This document shows positions 16,167-23,098 of a stretch of 26,372 nucleotides of DNA, piece by piece. Location: NCBI GenBank assembly GCA_041583495.1, contig JBFHFS010000065.1:1-26372 (forward strand), read 5' to 3'. Source of the DNA: JBFHFS01 sp041583495 (lineage in GTDB: Bacteria; Bacteroidota; Bacteroidia; Bacteroidales; Marinilabiliaceae). How positions within the stretch are numbered: the stretch's first letter is position 1; each line of letters opens with the position of its first letter. A model generated the notes under the pieces. That model was not told where the DNA came from, did not search any database, and worked only from the letters and a program-made list of their open reading frames with translations. A program made the position numbers and the translations under genes.

Positions 16167-16199
16167 AAAAGAGGCTGCCCTTTTGAGACAGCCTCTTTT
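16167..16199 (-). terminator. Terminator of the small heat-shock gene (possibly bidirectional)
   Basis: AAAAGAGGCTG (16167-16177) and CAGCCTCTTTT (16189-16199) form an 11-bp perfect stem. A T-run follows on the minus strand, and there is a shorter one on the plus strand. It lies just after the minus-strand stop codon. Confidence 0.85.
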
Positions 16200-16220
16200 G
16201 TTTAAACAATTCTCTTACCC

Positions 16221-16661
16221 TTACTTGATTTCGATCATCCGGGCAGGTTTTGGTTTTACCTCTTCGCGTTTCTGAAGGGTAATGGTAAGCAGCCCATCTT
16301 TATAAGCGGCCTTTACCTTACCTTCATCCACCTCATTTTTCGGAATGGCAAAGGATCGACAGAATGAAGAATATTGGAACTCACGTCGTGTGTATCCCTC
16401 ATCCTCGGTTTTCTCCTCTTTCTTCACCTCTGCGGAGATGGTAAGCACATTATTGTTCACTTCAATTTTGAAGTCTTCTTTGCTCAATCCGGGAGCGGCC
16501 ACCTCAATCAGGAATTCATCCTGGTTTTCTTTCACATTCACAGCCGGAACCGATGCCCTGCGGCCGGAAAAAGTGGGCGCAGTAAAATCACTGCCAAAGA
16601 AGTCATCAAATACATTGCCCAGGTCAGGCAATTGCGGGTTAAAACGTCTTACAAGTGTCAT
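16221..16661 (-). CDS. Small heat-shock protein, Hsp20/alpha-crystallin family
   Basis: An ATP-independent holdase that keeps unfolded proteins soluble. The product (146 residues from the chosen start) has a short N-terminal arm containing FFGSDF, then an alpha-crystallin domain (about 40-130). That domain has VNVKENQDEFLIEVAAPGLSKED read as NVKENQDEF and APGLSKEDF, and the signature AYKDGLLTITL. The C-terminal tail ends MIEIK. Two in-frame ATGs exist, 16676 and 16661. I chose 16661 because GGAGG sits 8 bases before it and MTLVRRFNP is a typical family N-terminus; the upstream ATG itself overlaps that GGAGG. It is a single-gene unit. Confidence 0.93.
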   Translation of the reverse strand: MTLVRRFNPQLPDLGNVFDDFFGSDFTAPTFSGRRASVPAVNVKENQDEFLIEVAAPGLSKEDFKIEVNNNVLTISAEVKKEEKTEDEGYTRREFQYSSFCRSFAIPKNEVDEGKVKAAYKDGLLTITLQKREEVKPKPARMIEIK

Positions 16662-16669
16662 AGCTAAAT

Positions 16670-16674
16670 CCTCC
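16670..16674 (-). promoter_or_regulatory. Shine-Dalgarno GGAGG that decides the Hsp20 start
   Basis: GGAGG on the minus strand lies 8 bases before the ATG at 16661, an ideal spacing. It overlaps the alternative upstream ATG, arguing against that start. Confidence 0.6.
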
Positions 16675-16937
16675 ATTAATTATAGGTTAAACATTTAATA
16701 TCATTGTTACACCCATGAATCAGCAAAGGATATACCAGAGCCTTAAACCTGTAAAAATGACATACTTAAAAGACTTGGGGTGTCACCCTGTCACCCAAAT
16801 ACCCCTTCAGCGCGACACATTGTCAGCCCCCTTTGTTTTCCAGCCCAGACTTCAACAAACCCCGGCAAGGCCCCCACTAAAAACCACAAAAGAATCTCCG
16901 GGAGGGTCTATTAGATTAAAAAACACTTTTGTCCGGT

Positions 16938-17278
16938 AAAAATTCATTTTTGAATGATTTTTTATATTTCGTCTCAAGCCGACGGGCTTTTCATTTTTGC
17001 CTACAGCAGCAAAAACGAAACAAAAATTTTGCGTTTAGAGAGGCAGCGTTCAAACTTGTTTGAAACAATGCCGAGCGTAGCAAAATTCAATTTATTAAAA
17101 TGCCGCCACTGACATGAAAAAGCTAAAAATCAGTACTCTTCGCTAAAAGAAAAGAACTCTCCCGAGCTGAGTTTTTGTGGTTTTTGGTAGAACCCAAAAA
17201 CCTACAAAACTAAAATCGGGATCAAACAGCTTTTCTTTTTAACGCTTCGTTTTCTGATTTTTTTAGCGCTTTTACATG
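16938..17278. repeat. Hairpin-rich intergenic element ending in a 166-bp imperfect palindrome
   Basis: Successive inverted repeats are visible: ATTCA/TGAAT (16942-16955), AAGCC/GGCTT (16976-16989), TTTTTGC/GCAAAAA (16994-17015), GGCA..CAAAC/GTTTG..TGCC (17042-17072), and a long palindrome 17113-17278. In the palindrome, successive paired blocks from the loop outward are GGTTTTTGG (17179-17187) with CCAAAAACC (17194-17202), TCCCGA (17160-17165) with TCGGGA (17216-17221), AAAAGAAAAG (17145-17154) with CTTTTCTTTT (17230-17239), GCTAAAAATCAG (17122-17133) with CTGATTTTTTTAGC (17254-17267), and CATG with CATG. It encodes no protein. It resembles a miniature inverted-repeat element or multicopy intergenic repeat; copy number cannot be seen from one window. 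Confidence 0.5.
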
Positions 17279-17473
17279 AAGGTGGATTCCTGGCCCGGAT
17301 ATACTTCAAACACATATGACCGTTCGGTGATGCATCTTACAGGGGATTCCTGAGTTATAACCGAATACCAATCATAAAAATACAACTATTTTTCTATTTC
17401 ACCGCCTGCCTGATTGTTTCGCCAATTGATGAATCCGGGATGTCGGATGAAGAAGCGTGTTTGCCCGATGGGC

Positions 17474-17510
17474 ACAAAAAAACCCCGCCAAAAAGGATGG
17501 CAGGGCTTTC
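17474..17510 (-). terminator. Terminator of the rpsB-tsf unit
   Basis: On the minus strand GCCCTGCCA pairs with TGGCGGGG(T) around a short loop and is followed by seven T. It lies about 25 bases past the tsf stop codon. Confidence 0.8.
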
Positions 17511-17534
17511 TATATCTCAAGACAAGAATCTGAT

Positions 17535-18362
17535 TTAGTTATTCAGCGAAAAACGTCTGAACCCGGTTACGGTTAAATCCTTGTTAGCCTGTTGGAGGTA
17601 TTGTTTGATAGACAATTTGTTGTCTTTCACAAAAGCCTGATTCAACAGGGTGCTTTCTTTAAAGAATTTGTTGAGACGACCTTCGGCGATCTTATCGAGC
17701 ATTGCTTCGGGTTTGCCTTCATTGCGAGCCATCTCTTTACCAATCTCCAGCTCTTTCTCAATGGTTGCTTTATCAACAGAGTCGCTATCAACGGAAACGG
17801 GATTCATTGCAGCAACTTGCATGGCTACGTCTTTGCCCATTTGATCGTCTATATCGGCACGGTTAAACCCAACCAGGGTAGCCAACTTATTTCCGGGATG
17901 GATATAAGCGATGGTTTTTTCGGCGGTAATGCATTCGAAGCAACTCAATTCAAGTTTCTCACCAATCACACCCACCTGTTCGATTACCACATCTTTAATT
18001 TTCACGCCGTTCAATTCCATCTCATTAAGATCGGAAAGGGAGGAGGCATTATTTTGAAGGGCAACATCAAGAATGGATTCGGTTAACGCAATAAAACTCT
18101 CGTTTTTAGCAACAAAGTCGGTTTCACAATTGAGAACCACCAGGCCTCCATTTTTGCCGTCGGCAGAAACCTTGGCCAAAACAACACCTTCTTTGGCTTC
18201 GCGGTCGGCTCTTTTGTTGGCAACGGCTTGTCCCTTTTTACGGATAACTTCAATTGCTTTTTCGAAATCGCCATCGGCTTCGGTGAGGGCCTTTTTACAG
18301 TCCATCATTCCGGCGCCGGTCATTTTTCTTAACTTGCTTACATCAGCAGCAGTAATAGCCAT
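17535..18362 (-). CDS. tsf: Translation elongation factor Ts
   Basis: EF-Ts is the nucleotide exchange factor that reloads EF-Tu with GTP. The 275-residue protein starts with a UBA-like N-terminal domain containing VSKLRKMTGAGMMDCKKAL, followed by CETDFVAKN (EF-Tu contact core) and the dimerisation domain with AMQVAAMNP-like residues (read here as AMQVAAMNPV). Length is normal for Bacteroidota. It lies 60 bases downstream of rpsB on the same strand, the classical rpsB-tsf arrangement, and ends at a good terminator. Confidence 0.97.
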   Translation of the reverse strand: MAITAADVSKLRKMTGAGMMDCKKALTEADGDFEKAIEVIRKKGQAVANKRADREAKEGVVLAKVSADGKNGGLVVLNCETDFVAKNESFIALTESILDVALQNNASSLSDLNEMELNGVKIKDVVIEQVGVIGEKLELSCFECITAEKTIAYIHPGNKLATLVGFNRADIDDQMGKDVAMQVAAMNPVSVDSDSVDKATIEKELEIGKEMARNEGKPEAMLDKIAEGRLNKFFKESTLLNQAFVKDNKLSIKQYLQQANKDLTVTGFRRFSLNN

Positions 18363-18422
18363 GATATATATTTTATAAGGTTATTTTTAATCGGATAGTC
18401 TTTTTAAGATGCCATCCTATTA

Positions 18423-19286
18423 TTATTCACCAGCTTCCGTCGTGGGCGTACTTTCTTCGTTGCTCTCTGAAGCCTCTTTTTGGGGTGCTTCGGCAGCAGG
18501 CTGCTCTTTTCTGGCACGGGTACGACGACCATCGGCGCTTCTGGATTTTCCTTCTCCGCTGCCTTTTTTGTCTTTGGCAGGTTCGTTGTCTTTATCCACT
18601 TTGCGCTCGGCTAATCCTTCTTTGATAGACTGAGTCATCACTTCAACGATAAGCTCGATGGATTTGGATGCATCGTCGTTGGCAGGAATTACAAAGTCAA
18701 TGTTTTTAGGATCAGAGTTGGTGTCAACCATTCCGAAAATGGGAATATTCAGTTTGACAGCCTCTTTAACGGCGATCTGCTCTTTGAGGATGTCCACTAC
18801 AAAAAGGGCAGCAGGAAGACGGTTGAGGTCGGCAATACTACCGAGAGTTTTCTCCAGTTTCGCACGCTGACGGGTAATCTGAAGTTTCTCTCTTTTGGAG
18901 AGTCTGGTCCAGCTCTCTTCCGTCATCATTTTGTCGATGGAAGTCATCTTTTTCACCGCCTTGCGGATGGTGGGAAAGTTGGTGAGCATACCACCTGACC
19001 AACGTTCGGTGACGTAGGGCATATTTACTGCACCTACTTTATCGGCAATAATCTCTTTTGCCTGTTTTTTTGTCGCTACGAAAAGAACCTTGCGGCCCGA
19101 TTTAACGATTTGCTTCATCGCTTCGGCCGCTTCGTCGATCTTGACTACGGTTTTGTGAAGGTCTATAATGTGAATCCCGTTACGCTCCATGAAAACATAA
19201 GGCGCCATGGCGGGGTTCCACTTTCTTTTGAGGTGACCGAAGTGCACACCGGCCTCCAACAGATCTTTAAAATTAGTTCTGGGCAT
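18423..19286 (-). CDS. rpsB: 30S ribosomal protein S2 with charged C-terminal extension
   Basis: S2 binds late on the small subunit near S1. The 287-residue product starts at MPRTNFKDLLEAGVHFGHL; this ATG (19286) was preferred to an upstream TTG (19325) because S2 proteins begin just before the LLEAGVHFGH motif. Core motifs are IHIIDLHKT, RWSGGMLTNF and GMVDTNSDP. The last roughly 55 residues form a low-complexity tail rich in Lys/Arg, then Glu/Ala/Ser/Thr (ending TTEAGE), longer than E. coli S2. It follows rpsI after 101 bases and precedes tsf by 60 bases. Confidence 0.96.
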   Translation of the reverse strand: MPRTNFKDLLEAGVHFGHLKRKWNPAMAPYVFMERNGIHIIDLHKTVVKIDEAAEAMKQIVKSGRKVLFVATKKQAKEIIADKVGAVNMPYVTERWSGGMLTNFPTIRKAVKKMTSIDKMMTEESWTRLSKREKLQITRQRAKLEKTLGSIADLNRLPAALFVVDILKEQIAVKEAVKLNIPIFGMVDTNSDPKNIDFVIPANDDASKSIELIVEVMTQSIKEGLAERKVDKDNEPAKDKKGSGEGKSRSADGRRTRARKEQPAAEAPQKEASESNEESTPTTEAGE

Positions 19287-19358
19287 TTTCTTTTTTTTAA
19301 AACGTTTACATTCTGTGTAAAGCAACCATTAAGTAGTCCTCAACGCGGAATCTTAATA

Positions 19359-19373
19359 GTTTAGATACTAAAC
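19359..19373. repeat. Short perfect inverted repeat between rpsI and rpsB
   Basis: GTTTAG-ata-CTAAAC lies in the 101-base gap between rpsI and rpsB. It has no T-tail and may be an mRNA hairpin or protein site; chance cannot be excluded at this length. Confidence 0.3.
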
Positions 19374-19387
19374 GTACCAGACGATTA

Positions 19388-19774
19388 TTAACGCTTGCTA
19401 AACTGAAATTTCTTACGTGCTCCTGGTTGACCAGGTTTTTTACGTTCAACCACACGTGAGTCGCGGGTCAGGAACCCTTCTGCACGTAAAGCGGGCTTAT
19501 CCTCTTCGTTAATCTTAACGAGGGCGCGGGCAATTGCCAGGCGAAGGGCCTCGGCTTGTCCGTTCACACCACCACCCGTAAGGGTTACTTTAATATCGTA
19601 GTTGCCGGCAACGTTTAACAGGTTGAGCGGTTGTTTAACGATATATTGAAGTGTGGGGGCGGGGAAATATTGGCCCAACTCTCTTTTATTAATGGTTATT
19701 TGACCTTTCCCTTCGCTGACATAGATTCGGGCAATGGCCTCTTTCCTTCTTCCGAGGGCATTAATTACTTCCAT
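19388..19774 (-). CDS. rpsI: 30S ribosomal protein S9
   Basis: S9 sits in the head of the small subunit, with its C-terminal tail reaching the P-site tRNA. The 128-residue protein has GRRKEAIARIYV near the N-terminus, LTGGGVNGQAEALRLAIARAL in the middle (quoted here as GGGVNGQAEALRLAIARAL) and ends with the basic tail KKFQFSKR, where the terminal Lys-Arg contacts tRNA. It starts 5 bases after rplM, the universal rplM-rpsI pair. Confidence 0.98.
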   Translation of the reverse strand: MEVINALGRRKEAIARIYVSEGKGQITINKRELGQYFPAPTLQYIVKQPLNLLNVAGNYDIKVTLTGGGVNGQAEALRLAIARALVKINEEDKPALRAEGFLTRDSRVVERKKPGQPGARKKFQFSKR

Positions 19775-19779
19775 TCTGC

Positions 19780-20235
19780 TTATTTTATGGTATTTATATC
19801 AATTACCTTTGGCTTTTGGGCTTCATGCTTATGCTCGCCACCTGCATAAACATACAGATTGCGGAACAACTGAGCACCCAGGCGATTTTTGGGGAGCATT
19901 CCTTTTACGGCGCGCTCAACCAAACGGGCAGGGCTTTTTGCAAAAAGCTGGGCGGGCGTTACTTCGCGCTGACCACCGGGATAACCACTGTGGTAGAAAA
20001 ATATGCGATCGCTCCATTTTTTGCCGGTAAGCTTCACCTTTTCGGCATTTAATATGATAACGTTGTCGCCACAATCCATGTGGGGGGTATAGTTTGGTTT
20101 GTGTTTGCCGCGCAGCATTCTTGCTACCACGGTACACAAACGACCTAATACCATGTCACTGGCGTCTACAACAACCCATTCCTTATTGATTGTAGCAGGT
20201 GTGGCCGATTTGGTTCTTAAACTTAAAGTATCCAC
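19780..20235 (-). CDS. rplM: 50S ribosomal protein L13
   Basis: L13 is an early assembly protein of the large subunit. The 151-residue product has the Bacteroidia-type N-terminus MDTLSLRTKSATPATINKEW. It also carries VVDASDMVLGRLCTVVA, YTPHMDCGDNVIILNAEKV (quoted as PHMDCGDNVIILNA) and HSGYPGG. The start codon is GTG at 20235, unusual for a ribosomal protein gene, but the MDTLS N-terminus supports it. A consensus promoter about 160 bases upstream leaves a long leader that may control expression. Followed by rpsI. Confidence 0.97.
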   Translation of the reverse strand: MDTLSLRTKSATPATINKEWVVVDASDMVLGRLCTVVARMLRGKHKPNYTPHMDCGDNVIILNAEKVKLTGKKWSDRIFFYHSGYPGGQREVTPAQLFAKSPARLVERAVKGMLPKNRLGAQLFRNLYVYAGGEHKHEAQKPKVIDINTIK

Positions 20236-20396
20236 AACTCTTCTTTTTTTTTATTAGACCTTCATTAAAACTCTTCAAAGCGGTTGTGTACAACACCAAC
20301 GCTCTTTGCACTGTTTGTGGGGTATGGAGCACCAAAAACAGCAAACAAATTAAATAACAATGCATTGTGCTGGCAGCACGGGTAATAATCGGATCG
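20236..20396 (-). promoter_or_regulatory. Long leader of the rplM-rpsI transcript, possible ribosomal-protein autoregulatory RNA
   Basis: The mRNA leader predicted from the promoter at 20397-20404 is about 158 bases. It holds GTGCT-gcc-AGCAC (minus strand, near 20365-20377), a CAATGCATTG palindrome (near 20357-20367) and GTGCTC/GAGCGT, which can close a larger hairpin. Ribosomal-protein leaders of this kind are known in Bacteroidia, and I recall one proposed for L13, but a match to a specific family was not tested. Confidence 0.4.
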
Positions 20397-20427
20397 CAAA
20401 AGTACATCTATTTTTATTAATTGCCAA
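20397..20427 (-). promoter_or_regulatory. Promoter of the rplM-rpsI operon
   Basis: On the minus strand TACTTTTG (20404 to 20397) is an exact -7, and TTGG (20427 to 20424) lies 19 bases upstream at the -33 position. Confidence 0.65.
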
Positions 20428-20802
20428 TACTTTATGGATATTGAGTAAAAAAAAACGGGTTTTTCTGATTGGGGATGTGGAAAGCAGGCGGAGGGTCCAG
20501 CAGGATTCGTGTCATTTTGTTTCCCGCATTTAAGGAGAATGACCGGGATCTATTCTTCCCTCATGGGCTTTTGGCGGCTGGATTTGTGGTTAAGACACAT
20601 TTTCGTTCATGAGGGGAGCGGTAATTGGCGACAGGCTTTTAAAAAGTTCGTCTTCAGAGTGGTTTCGGCTTGTATTCATTATTTGGTTGTGTTATTTTTA
20701 ACGGTCTTATAAAGTTGTGTTATCCATCGGGCTCCTGACCCGGGTTCTTTTTAATGAAGCTCTTTTGGGAGACCTAAACAATTCAGGGATTTGAACGAAC
20801 GA

Positions 20803-21303
20803 ATGGCCCAGGATTTTTTCGACCGCGATGTCCTGGCGGTTGCCCCGGATATTTTGGGGAAGGTTTTGGTGCGTGACTTTGGAAAGGGGGAAACCTTGCG
20901 TCTTACCATCCGTGAGGTAGAGGCGTATCGGGGAGAAGAAGATCTGGCCTGCCATGCCAGTAAGGGGCGAACCCAACGTACAGAGGTAATGTATGACAGG
21001 GGTGGAAAGGTGTATGTCTATCTTATTTACGGGATGTATTGGCTCCTTAATGTTGTTGTGGGGCCGCAGGATCAACCACAGGCCGTATTGATACGGGGAA
21101 GTCAGGAGATTCAGGGACCGGGAAGAATTGGACGGGCTCTTAAGCTTGATAAAACCTTTTACGGTGAAGACCTCATAACCTCTAACCGGTTGTGGTTAGA
21201 AAACGGAGTTCTTCCCTCTTCCCCTTATTCGGTTTCTCCGCGCATAGGGGTGGAATATGCAGGGCCCGAGTGGTCGATGGTACCCTGGCGATATACCCTT
21301 TAA
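20803..21303 (+). CDS. 3-methyladenine DNA glycosylase, AAG/MPG family
   Basis: This monofunctional glycosylase excises alkylated and deaminated purines. The product (166 residues from the ATG at 20803; a TTG 12 bases earlier is a less likely start) has the family motifs in order. These are LGKVLVRDF, IREVEAYRGEEDLACHASKGRT (quoted as VEAYRGEEDLACHA, containing the catalytic Glu of the VEAY motif), KVYVYLIYGMYWLLNVV, AVLIRG, GPGRIGRAL and SPRIGVEYA. It is a little shorter than most homologues (about 190-200). Its stop codon overlaps the stop of the convergent barrel-protein gene by sharing TTAA at 21300-21303. Confidence 0.94.
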   Translation: MAQDFFDRDVLAVAPDILGKVLVRDFGKGETLRLTIREVEAYRGEEDLACHASKGRTQRTEVMYDRGGKVYVYLIYGMYWLLNVVVGPQDQPQAVLIRGSQEIQGPGRIGRALKLDKTFYGEDLITSNRLWLENGVLPSSPYSVSPRIGVEYAGPEWSMVPWRYTL

Positions 21304-22439
21304 AAAAAGGAGGCTTTAGTGATAAAGAACTGGGGAGTGAAGGTTAACTGAACCGTATTGGAAAAGTCGAGGCGTTTTTGATTGAGGTCGTAATAGGTTT
21401 CTGTACGGAAGGTAAATTTGATTTGGTTTAAAAAAGTCCGATGGTAATCTACCTTTCCCACAATGAGTTCCCGCTTGGGTTCAAAAAAAGTTGCATCCAT
21501 TGTCGATAGGGATTGGAACAAATGGCTCCCAAGGGGCGCGATGAAGTTAGTCCCATTGAAATAACCCAGCAAGGCAGTACCCTTATTACCCTCCAGAGTG
21601 GCGCCGACATACCATGCATAGCCATGGTTAATGCCTAGTCGATTTTCGTCGCTCAGGTTGGCATAACGCATGTGGTAGCCAAATAATCCGGCCCTCTTAA
21701 TGTGTCGAAACCATTGCCTTTCCGCATGCATCCCAACACTGGCATTCGTGATGGTTTGCACCGGCTCGGGATAGTTGCTTATCTGTCCGCCAACGTGGGT
21801 GGCCAGAATACTAACCGGGAGGGTGATCTGCCATTGGGCCAGGCTGTCTCTCATGAGGGTTCGGGAACTTATACCAAAGGTGAATCTTTCGGGGAAGGCA
21901 TCGCCTGCCTGAACGAACTTCTCCCAATCAACCCAGGTGTCCAGCCAAAACCGATTTTTATTCATCAATATTTGAACGCCGGCCTCTACGGGTCTGGTAA
22001 ACTGTCTTTCGGGCTCGAGAATTGGCTCAGGCAGTCGATGATGGATGTGCCCTTTAAGGGCCCCCATAATAATGCCCGTTGAAGGAGTTAATGCCAGATG
22101 TGCCGACAACAGGGGCTTAACCTGTGAAAAGCTGTCCAGCCCATTGTATTTCTGTACGTGAATGCCTGCCCGCAAGCTTAACCGATCGCCGGCATAATAC
22201 CTAAAATAGGGCTCCAGACTGTAGCCAATAAGGGTATATCCCTCTGTTATCTCTCCGGAATATTCGTTGTTTTTGAGAAAGTTGGTGCTGTTAAAGCCAA
22301 ACAGGAGTTGGTTGGCCCGTTCTTTTTCAAACCTTGGAAAGCTATATTGATACTCATAATTATATTGCCCTAGGGCCGTATAAGAGATAAGTGATAAGAA
22401 TAAAAAAGAAAGAATTGTGAGCCCACCCTGTTTATTCAT
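21300..22439 (-). CDS. Hypothetical outer membrane protein, predicted beta-barrel
   Basis: I do not recognise a named family. The 379-residue protein has a clear signal peptide (hydrophobic about 8-22, likely cleavage after ALG near 24). The mature part is rich in aromatic residues and alternating polar/hydrophobic stretches such as SLEPYFRYYAG, RLSLRAGIHV, FRTETYYDL and NTVQLTFTPQFF. It ends in an aromatic residue (KASFF), the pattern of an outer membrane beta-barrel with C-terminal Phe. No plug domain or TonB box is seen, so it is not a SusC-type receptor. It is a stand-alone gene overlapping the DNA glycosylase gene tail-to-tail by 4 bases. Confidence 0.65.
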   Translation of the reverse strand: MNKQGGLTILSFLFLSLISYTALGQYNYEYQYSFPRFEKERANQLLFGFNSTNFLKNNEYSGEITEGYTLIGYSLEPYFRYYAGDRLSLRAGIHVQKYNGLDSFSQVKPLLSAHLALTPSTGIIMGALKGHIHHRLPEPILEPERQFTRPVEAGVQILMNKNRFWLDTWVDWEKFVQAGDAFPERFTFGISSRTLMRDSLAQWQITLPVSILATHVGGQISNYPEPVQTITNASVGMHAERQWFRHIKRAGLFGYHMRYANLSDENRLGINHGYAWYVGATLEGNKGTALLGYFNGTNFIAPLGSHLFQSLSTMDATFFEPKRELIVGKVDYHRTFLNQIKFTFRTETYYDLNQKRLDFSNTVQLTFTPQFFITKASFF

Positions 22440-22586
22440 ACTTGCTTTCTTGTGAGGATTTGAAGGCTTATAAAGGAAAGGGTTTTTTATATTTTATCAA
22501 AGAAGGAACAGTGGATTCTTCAAAAAGCACCGACACTTTTTCTTACCCTCAAAATATAGGGTTAGTGCTAATGAATCCCGAATGAT

Positions 22587-22594
22587 TAACTTTG
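22587..22594 (+). promoter_or_regulatory. -7 promoter element immediately before the YqaA-family gene
   Basis: TAACTTTG is an exact TAnnTTTG. Only 4 bases separate it from the ATG at 22599, implying an almost leaderless mRNA. Confidence 0.5.
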
Positions 22595-22598
22595 GCGC

Positions 22599-23042
22599 AT
22601 GTGGATAGAATGGGGATATTGGGGCCTTTTTTTGGCTAGTTTTCTGGCAGCGACGGTGATTCCCTTCAGCTCGGAGGTGGTTTTGACCGCTTTGCTTGCC
22701 GCCGGAGGAGATCCGGGATGGAGTCTTTTAGCAGCCACCGCCGGAAATTGGTTGGGGGGACTTTCCTCCTATGGGATTGGCTTTCTGGGCAAAATCTCGT
22801 GGATCGAAAAAATACTCCGTATTCCCCCATCTAAGGTGGAACGGATTCAACAAAAAATTGAAGGCAAAGAGGCCTGGATCGCTACCTTGTGCTGGTTGCC
22901 CGGTATTGGGGATGTGATTGCCGTGGTGCTTGGTCTGTTGAAGACCAACTTTTGGCTCACGGCGGCCGGCATGTTGTTGGGGAAAGTTATCCGCTATGCG
23001 GTATGGGGGTATCTCACCCTTAAGGCCATGAGCTATTTTTAA
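22599..23042 (+). CDS. YqaA family membrane protein (small DedA/SNARE-associated superfamily)
   Basis: The 147-residue integral membrane protein has about four hydrophobic segments. An N-terminal re-entrant-like FLAATVIPFSSEVVLTAL fits the DedA/VTT pattern, as do GNWLGGLSSYGIGFLG and CWLPGIGDVIAVVLGLLKTNFW (quoted as WLPGIGDVIAVVLGLL), the conserved YqaA region with Gly-Asp in a membrane loop. Larger DedA proteins act as lipid scramblases/flippases and affect membrane homeostasis; for this short branch the function is unknown. It is convergent with the MFS gene, 56 bases apart. Confidence 0.85.
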   Translation: MWIEWGYWGLFLASFLAATVIPFSSEVVLTALLAAGGDPGWSLLAATAGNWLGGLSSYGIGFLGKISWIEKILRIPPSKVERIQQKIEGKEAWIATLCWLPGIGDVIAVVLGLLKTNFWLTAAGMLLGKVIRYAVWGYLTLKAMSYF

Positions 23043-23098
23043 GAAAAGGGGGTGGTGGCCAACAGGGAGAATGCTTCCCGGTGGGAGATGCCCCGTGG

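Larger units (their letters stand above)
16677..17534. other. Long non-coding interval between the Hsp20 and tsf genes
   Basis: These 858 bases contain no convincing gene. The first part (to about 16930) holds an 8-base tandem repeat at 16781-16796. The middle (about 16938-17278) is dense in hairpins and is listed as a repeat-like element. The stretch 17281-17460 shows nothing I can name. The tsf terminator lies at 17474-17510. Confidence 0.6.
20236..20802. other. Divergent intergenic region between rplM and the DNA glycosylase gene
   Basis: The rplM side holds its leader and promoter (20236-20427). In 20430-20790 I see no convincing gene, promoter or repeat; a 67-codon open frame at 20509-20712 lacks any recognisable feature. 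Confidence 0.5.

Noticed and set aside
16724..16732. Promoter for the Hsp20 gene (TATCCTTTG on the minus strand)
   Set aside because: The TA and TTTG parts are separated by three bases instead of two and no -33 is evident; a heat-shock-specific promoter remains possible but unsupported.
16715..16939. 74-codon open frame after the Hsp20 gene, plus strand
   Set aside because: Composition is arbitrary, with no motif, signal or ribosome site. It spans a tandem repeat and lies in a region that looks non-coding.
20509..20712. 67-codon open frame between rplM and the DNA glycosylase gene
   Set aside because: No promoter, no recognisable motif, atypical composition (many Trp, Phe, Cys) and no support from neighbours.
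23043..23098. Possible terminator between the YqaA and MFS genes
   Set aside because: A GGGA/TCCC pair is present, but the stem is too short and no T-run follows on either strand.
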